Shown here one piece after another: positions 7,679-11,278 of a stretch of DNA of 11,278 nt (its first letter is position 1; each line of letters opens with the position of its first letter). The DNA is taken from the NCBI GenBank assembly GCA_937127195.1, contig CAKZLT010000093.1:1-11278 (forward strand), given 5' to 3'. This DNA comes from an uncultured Saprospiraceae bacterium. Lineage in GTDB: Bacteria > Bacteroidota > Bacteroidia > Chitinophagales > Saprospiraceae. Below the pieces are notes generated by a model. The model was given only the letters and a program-made list of their open reading frames with translations, was not told where the DNA came from and ran no database searches. Both the position numbers and the translations under genes were made by a program.

Positions 7679-8959
7679 CTATTCAGCTAACCAAGTACTA
7701 AAATCTCCTAAATTAAGTGGAGCAACTTCGCAATCAAAACGGCTTGCATCCATTTCGATAGCACTGGCTAATTTGGTCATGTCTAGCCCATTTTCACCCA
7801 TTGCTTTATAAGCATTTAGATTCATAAAAGGTACTTCTCCATTCTCACGAATACAGATTTTATGTTCAGTTTTCATCGTTCCATCTTCGTTAAAATGCGT
7901 TGGATTGATAACCCCATCATAAGCAATTCCGATTGGTTTTCCTTGCCCTAAGGCTGTGAAAAGTTTTCCAAAGTCAGTGGTAACATCAGTGTTGCCTTCG
8001 CCCATAGCGATTTTATTATTATAAATATTCAAACCATGGCAAAAGGGGTCGTATGCTTCGGATTTGTAAGTTCTACCTGTAAATTGCCAGCTATTAATAG
8101 CAATCGAAACGGTATTATGACCTTTGATTTCATTATTAAATAACTCAATATTTTTGTGTGCCATAATTAAAACACCTGTTCCTGGAGGTAAAATATGGAC
8201 GACAATTCCTTCTGGGGAAAAGTTTTCGCCATTATTATTTTCTACCATATTATCATGTACTTTGATGTTGTTTCCATTTGCTTGAGGCAAATCAGGCATA
8301 TCAAAAATTAATAAACCACCTGTATTTTCAACGGCTTTATTACCATAAACGTCGGCATTGATAGTGTTTTCAATTTCGATACCTGCAACGTTATTGTGAA
8401 CGTAGTTGTTACGAACCACAGCATTGGTCGATTGACCTAAGTAAATCCCCGCATCCATAGCAAAAGAAGCTTCACAATCTTCCATTAATACATTGGTACA
8501 AGTGACAGGATATAAGCCATAACCGCCATTTGTAGCTAATTTACCGCCTGTCCATGTTGTTTCTACTGCGCGAATAACGACATTTTTGCAGTCCTGAACT
8601 TTGAGTGCATCACCTTTTGAGTCTGCAATTGTAAATCCTTCGAGCGTCAAGCCGTCGATGGATTTTACTATCATACCTTCACCGCCTTCTATTTGTTCTT
8701 TGAATGATAAAATGGTCTTTTTCATTCCTGCACCTTTGAGGGTTACCTTCGGAATATCATTTAAAGAAATAGGTCGATTGAACTCATAGCTACCTTCGGG
8801 CATAATAATAACAGCACCTTCTTTGGCTTCAATTAACGTCCTTTGGAGGTCTGAAACCATGTTTTCGGAGGTTAATGTAATTTCGTTAGATGCTTCTTGA
8901 CAACTAAATACGGTTAAAATACTGATGCTGAATAGCATGATTTTACTGAATAATTTCAT
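7679..8959 (-). CDS. Parallel beta-helix repeat lipoprotein (TIGR03805-like)
   Basis: This 426-residue protein begins with a lipoprotein signal: hydrophobic residues 7-18, then VFSC with lipidated Cys20. Residues 50-86 resemble the N-cap of pectate-lyase-like helices (MPEGSYEFNRPI, then VTLKGAGMKKTILSF). From about 95 to 315 short turns repeat with periodic Asn and Val/Ile, such as LTLEGFTIADSKGDAL, NAVVRNNYVHNNVAGI and NADVYGNKAVENTGG, typical of a right-handed beta-helix with NosD/CASH-type repeats. The C-terminal 110 residues are not helix-like. The family regularly occurs next to the dihaem cytochrome family found just downstream here, and its function is unknown. Carbohydrate binding or lysis, or a scaffold role, are possibilities; no catalytic residues are obvious. 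The frame stays open to 9133 through the repeat element, but the lipoprotein signal shows that translation starts at 8959. Confidence 0.93.
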   Translation of the reverse strand: MKLFSKIMLFSISILTVFSCQEASNEITLTSENMVSDLQRTLIEAKEGAVIIMPEGSYEFNRPISLNDIPKVTLKGAGMKKTILSFKEQIEGGEGMIVKSIDGLTLEGFTIADSKGDALKVQDCKNVVIRAVETTWTGGKLATNGGYGLYPVTCTNVLMEDCEASFAMDAGIYLGQSTNAVVRNNYVHNNVAGIEIENTINADVYGNKAVENTGGLLIFDMPDLPQANGNNIKVHDNMVENNNGENFSPEGIVVHILPPGTGVLIMAHKNIELFNNEIKGHNTVSIAINSWQFTGRTYKSEAYDPFCHGLNIYNNKIAMGEGNTDVTTDFGKLFTALGQGKPIGIAYDGVINPTHFNEDGTMKTEHKICIRENGEVPFMNLNAYKAMGENGLDMTKLASAIEMDASRFDCEVAPLNLGDFSTWLAE

Positions 8960-8977
8960 AAAATTAAGTTTGGTTAG

Positions 8978-9142
8978 ATTAAGTACATGAGCAAAAGTAA
9001 TCCCGTATTCTAACTTATCTTTTTTCTGCTCTATTTCTTTGAAAATATTCGTATAGCTCGCTATACTCACATTTTTTAAAATCATAGAACAAAAAAAATA
9101 CTTCCTTATAATTACGAGATTACTTCTACTCATGTACTTAAT
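8978..9142. repeat. Full-length dispersed inverted-repeat (MITE-like) element
   Basis: The ends are perfect inverted repeats: ATTAAGTACATGAG on the left and CTCATGTACTTAAT on the right. Inward, the arms continue as an imperfect inverted repeat (AAGTAATCCCGTA against AAGTAATCTCGTA) up to the perfect central palindrome GTATAGCTCGCTATAC at 9051-9066. The whole 165 bases can thus fold into one long hairpin. The left arm is shared with the copy at 1-77 and partly with 11144-11204. It has no coding capacity for a transposase. TA at the ends would fit a TA-targeting mariner/IS630-type MITE, but this is inference. It fills most of the gap between the SH3b gene and the beta-helix gene. Confidence 0.85.
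8992..8999 (-). promoter_or_regulatory. Possible -7 promoter box inside the repeat, facing the beta-helix gene
   Basis: On the minus strand this reads TACTTTTG, an exact match to the Bacteroidota -7 consensus TAnnTTTG. A transcript starting about seven bases further on would have a 5' leader of roughly 25 bases before the ATG at 8959. No TTTG -33 box is visible at the usual 19-21-base spacing. The box is kept in all three copies of the repeat but lost in the opposite arm of this one (TACTTCTA). Confidence 0.4.
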
Positions 9143-9172
9143 TGAATATTAACGATTTTTCTATTTATCATT

Positions 9173-9192
9173 CGTTAGGACAGTTCCTAATG
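9173..9192. other. Short hairpin downstream of the SH3b gene
   Basis: CGTTAGGA and TCCTAATG pair over eight bases with one G-U pair around the loop CAGT. It lies 48 bases after the stop at 9240 on the minus strand. There is no run of U after it, so it is at best a weak terminator or a stabilising 3' stem. Confidence 0.45.
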
Positions 9193-9239
9193 CTATAATA
9201 TATTACTCTTTTGGGGTTTTATTTTGCTTTTTGAAAAAA

Positions 9240-11108
9240 TTAATCACCCATAAATTCATCGACAATAGTTACTTTTTGAATCCCCTTATCAATTGTTTCT
9301 ATAATAATGATAGGTCGCTCGTCATCGGTTTCGTTACCCAAAACAATACACCAACTACTTGTAGTTTGATGTATCGTGATTTTATTGCTATTGGTCGTGA
9401 TATTATAATCTTGTTGTTTTTCATCCCATTTGAATTTAAGCATTTCTAGGTTAGGAAATGCTTTTCTGAATGCCTTGACAATTTGGTGTTTATCTCTAGC
9501 GTAAACAATAGTCCAATTGGGAGAATAATGGGCTGTTTTACAAAAGGTTCTTCCTATACCATTATCTGAAAAATGCTCTAATATAGTGGATTTTCGTATC
9601 ATTTTATTAATATCATACGAAGACATTTTACGCTTGGGAGGTTGGATAGGAGAGAGGTAAGCATCAAAAACGTAGCCTGTTTGGTTGCCATATTTGACTT
9701 TTTTCATAGCTCCTCGAAGGTTGCCAATAATGGAAATTTTGAGAACAGATTGGTATTGTTTTTCTACTTTTTCGCCAAAAGGAATCTTAGCAATAATGTC
9801 ACTTTTAGGGTCAGAGGTTTGGCGCATATTTAGGGTGCTTGCTGTGATATAAGCCGTTTTTGTGCCTAACTTTTCTAGAGAATCATAACTTTTTTCTATG
9901 TATTCAAATACAATGGGTTCATTTTTATTAAAATGTAAAATACCAGAAGTGAGTGCTTCATCTATCTCATTTTCAATGTATTCTACTTCTTTATAATCAG
10001 CATATAAAACGGGATTTGGGTTTTCTTCATCATCAGTGGCAATTTTTTTTGATTGAATGAGTTTTTTAAAATTTTTTTCTTCAAACATTTTAAGGTTAGG
10101 AAAAAGCTTTTTTAGAACTAAGCCACGTTGAGACGCACTCAAGCCTTTCCAGTAATCGTCTCGAAAATCTATTTTTAGGCTTTTGAAAGCTAAATATTCG
10201 TTATCAAACATTTGGTCAAAAATAATTGATGAACTTGTCCAACCGCTTAAATTAGGAAAATATTTATCATCTTCCCCTTTTTTGTATTTTCTTATTGGTA
10301 ATAAATAGCCGCCATAAGCATAACCGATTTGACCTTTGTATAGTATTTTAATCATTTTACTACTCAAATCATCTACTTTTATATTTCCTTTCGTATCAAC
10401 TACTTCGTTGTAAATCATTTCTTTAAAGCCCTGTGACTGAGCTGTTTTATTCAATACTATAACCGCTTCGCCATAAGGAATTGAGCCAATTTTTTTGCTA
10501 GAAAGACTATTGGATGCTCGAATACTTAAATTGTTTTTGGCAACACAGGTCAATTTTGAAAAATGATATTCGAGTAAACTAACATTGACATCAAGGGGTG
10601 TGTTGGCTTGTGCTTCTAGCACAAAATCTCTACTATCAAAGGCAAGAGGTTTTAGAAAATAGGTATGACCAAGTTCTCCTGTTTGCATAATTTGGAAGTA
10701 ATCGGGGGTAATTCGAAGCATGAAATTATGCTGCTCAAATCCTTTTTGATAAGAATAACTATCTATAAAATTGACCTCGGTTGACTTGCCATTTTCTATA
10801 ATAAAGCTTTTTCTTGTTTTTATATAGTATTGAAGAGTGACGGTTTTGTCTTCTCCAAATGTCAATGAAACAACATCGTTTGGTGTGGCATTTATTTTCT
10901 CAAATCTCCAAGAGATTTCAACATCAATGACATTTTCATTGAGGCTCTTATAGGCAATTTTTCCTTCCTTTTGGTTAGATTTTAAAATATTATAGCCTGT
11001 TTTTTTATTAAAATTAGTACTTGTTTCGGCAGTATAAAAAGAAGTTATTTGAGCGTTTGCATGAACAGAAAAAAGGAAAAGAAAGAAAAGAATAAAGGGT
11101 GTTTTCAT
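9240..11108 (-). CDS. Secreted protein with two SH3b domains and a repeated FPNL module
   Basis: This is a 622-residue exported protein with a signal peptide at residues 1-19 (cleavage ANA/QIT). Residues 20-185 form a beta-rich region I do not recognise. Two bacterial SH3 (SH3b) domains follow: residues 188-272 (NNLSIRAS at the start, GYAYGGYLLPI at the end) and 419-488 (STLNMRQTSDPKSD, then TGYVFDAYLSPI). The first has a long insertion between its strands. Each is followed by a region with FPNL: residues 284-287 and 336-339 after the first, 551-554 after the second (LKKLFPNLKMF and FRKAFPNLEML align well). This suggests an internal duplication of an SH3b-plus-FPNL unit. SH3b domains usually bind peptidoglycan or peptides; no hydrolase domain (such as NlpC/P60) is attached, so a binding role is more likely than cleavage. 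Cys188, 523 and 587 are the only cysteines. Probably transcribed on its own, with a short repeat element just upstream of its start. Confidence 0.85.
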   Translation of the reverse strand: MKTPFILFFLFLFSVHANAQITSFYTAETSTNFNKKTGYNILKSNQKEGKIAYKSLNENVIDVEISWRFEKINATPNDVVSLTFGEDKTVTLQYYIKTRKSFIIENGKSTEVNFIDSYSYQKGFEQHNFMLRITPDYFQIMQTGELGHTYFLKPLAFDSRDFVLEAQANTPLDVNVSLLEYHFSKLTCVAKNNLSIRASNSLSSKKIGSIPYGEAVIVLNKTAQSQGFKEMIYNEVVDTKGNIKVDDLSSKMIKILYKGQIGYAYGGYLLPIRKYKKGEDDKYFPNLSGWTSSSIIFDQMFDNEYLAFKSLKIDFRDDYWKGLSASQRGLVLKKLFPNLKMFEEKNFKKLIQSKKIATDDEENPNPVLYADYKEVEYIENEIDEALTSGILHFNKNEPIVFEYIEKSYDSLEKLGTKTAYITASTLNMRQTSDPKSDIIAKIPFGEKVEKQYQSVLKISIIGNLRGAMKKVKYGNQTGYVFDAYLSPIQPPKRKMSSYDINKMIRKSTILEHFSDNGIGRTFCKTAHYSPNWTIVYARDKHQIVKAFRKAFPNLEMLKFKWDEKQQDYNITTNSNKITIHQTTSSWCIVLGNETDDERPIIIIETIDKGIQKVTIVDEFMGD

Positions 11109-11143
11109 TTTTATAGTATTTAGTTGTTGATTATTTTGATAAA

Positions 11144-11204
11144 TAAGTACATGAATAGAAAAAAGACGAGTTAGAATATGGGATTACTTTTGTTCATGTA
11201 CTTA
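11144..11204 (+). repeat. 61-bp shortened derivative of the dispersed inverted-repeat element
   Basis: It begins TAAGTACATGAA and ends TTCATGTACTTA, a perfect 12-base terminal inverted repeat. The right 49 bases match the right end of copy 1 with few changes (ATACGGG to ATATGGG, GCTCAT to GTTCAT); the left arm and centre are gone, leaving only its terminal 12 bases. The change from G to A inside one end is matched by the compensating C to T in the other, so pairing is kept. It lies 35 bases upstream of the SH3b gene start, in its promoter region. The TACTTTTG box at 11185-11192 points away from that gene. Confidence 0.85.
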
Positions 11205-11278
11205 GGGAGTAGGCAAAAAATAACCTACCAGTCGAACTTATTGTTTTTCATTTATACTGCGTTAAAAATACTCGCCTT
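11205..11278. other. Unassigned right edge of the window
   Basis: GTAGG and CCTAC pair around a ten-base AT-rich loop near 11209-11228. On the minus strand the last 27 bases could be the end of a reading frame finishing KASIFNAV at a TAA at 11252-11254, but this is too short to support a gene call. The segment may equally be intergenic or belong to another repeat. Confidence 0.3.

Noticed and set aside
7679..8959. NosD, the copper-insertion accessory protein for nitrous oxide reductase
   Set aside because: The beta-helix repeats are similar in type, but no nos genes are nearby and the paired dihaem cytochrome points to the TIGR03805 family.
8960..9133. A 58-residue N-terminal extension of the beta-helix protein encoded by the repeat element
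   Set aside because: The frame is open, but the lipoprotein signal with Cys20 begins at the ATG at 8959; an extension would bury it. The extra sequence is entirely repeat-derived or spacer.
9173..9192. Terminator for the SH3b gene
   Set aside because: The stem is real but no U-tract follows on the minus strand; listed only as a hairpin.
11252..11278. C-terminal end of an upstream minus-strand gene
   Set aside because: Only eight codons are visible before a stop, which cannot be told from chance.
1..11278. CRISPR array from the repeated sequences
   Set aside because: The repeats are kilobases apart, palindromic along their full length, and not spaced by unique spacers.

Overview
The window reads as a stretch of an AT-rich Bacteroidota chromosome. 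The pointers are a TonB-dependent receptor that opens with a carboxypeptidase-regulatory-like domain, a DUF1573-type domain, start codons mostly without a usable Shine-Dalgarno sequence, and a match to the Bacteroidota -7 promoter motif TAnnTTTG. A marine Saprospiria- or Cytophagales-like member would fit, but the genus cannot be fixed from the sequence.

Six protein genes are present, all on the minus strand, and all six products carry an N-terminal export signal. From right to left (the direction of transcription) they are: a 622-residue secreted protein with two SH3b domains (11108-9240); a beta-helix lipoprotein (8959-7679); a two-haem c-type cytochrome lipoprotein (7496-6426); a TonB-dependent outer-membrane receptor (6356-3957) ending at a strong bidirectional terminator (3834-3871); a long secreted ankyrin-repeat protein (3616-1454); and a secreted DUF1573 + CAP (SCP/PR1) fusion (1314-145) followed by a clear intrinsic terminator (91-131).

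The beta-helix and dihaem genes match a conserved gene pair of unknown function (TIGR03805/TIGR03806 type, from memory). Here they lie directly upstream of a TonB-dependent receptor in the same orientation. This suggests a three-part cell-envelope system: outer-membrane import, electron transfer, and a beta-helix lipoprotein. A terminator-like hairpin sits in the gap between the beta-helix and dihaem genes and may attenuate read-through.

The most unusual non-coding feature is a dispersed hairpin-forming repeat seen three times: cut by the left window edge (1-77), as a full-length inverted repeat of about 165 bp (8978-9142), and as a 61-bp shortened derivative (11144-11204). All share the terminal sequence TAAGTACATGA and an arm with a TACTTTTG box pointing outward. 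In the full-length copy this box lies just upstream of the beta-helix gene, at a promoter-like distance. The repeat looks like a non-autonomous MITE-like element that may carry a promoter. No transposase, tRNA, rRNA or CRISPR array was seen.
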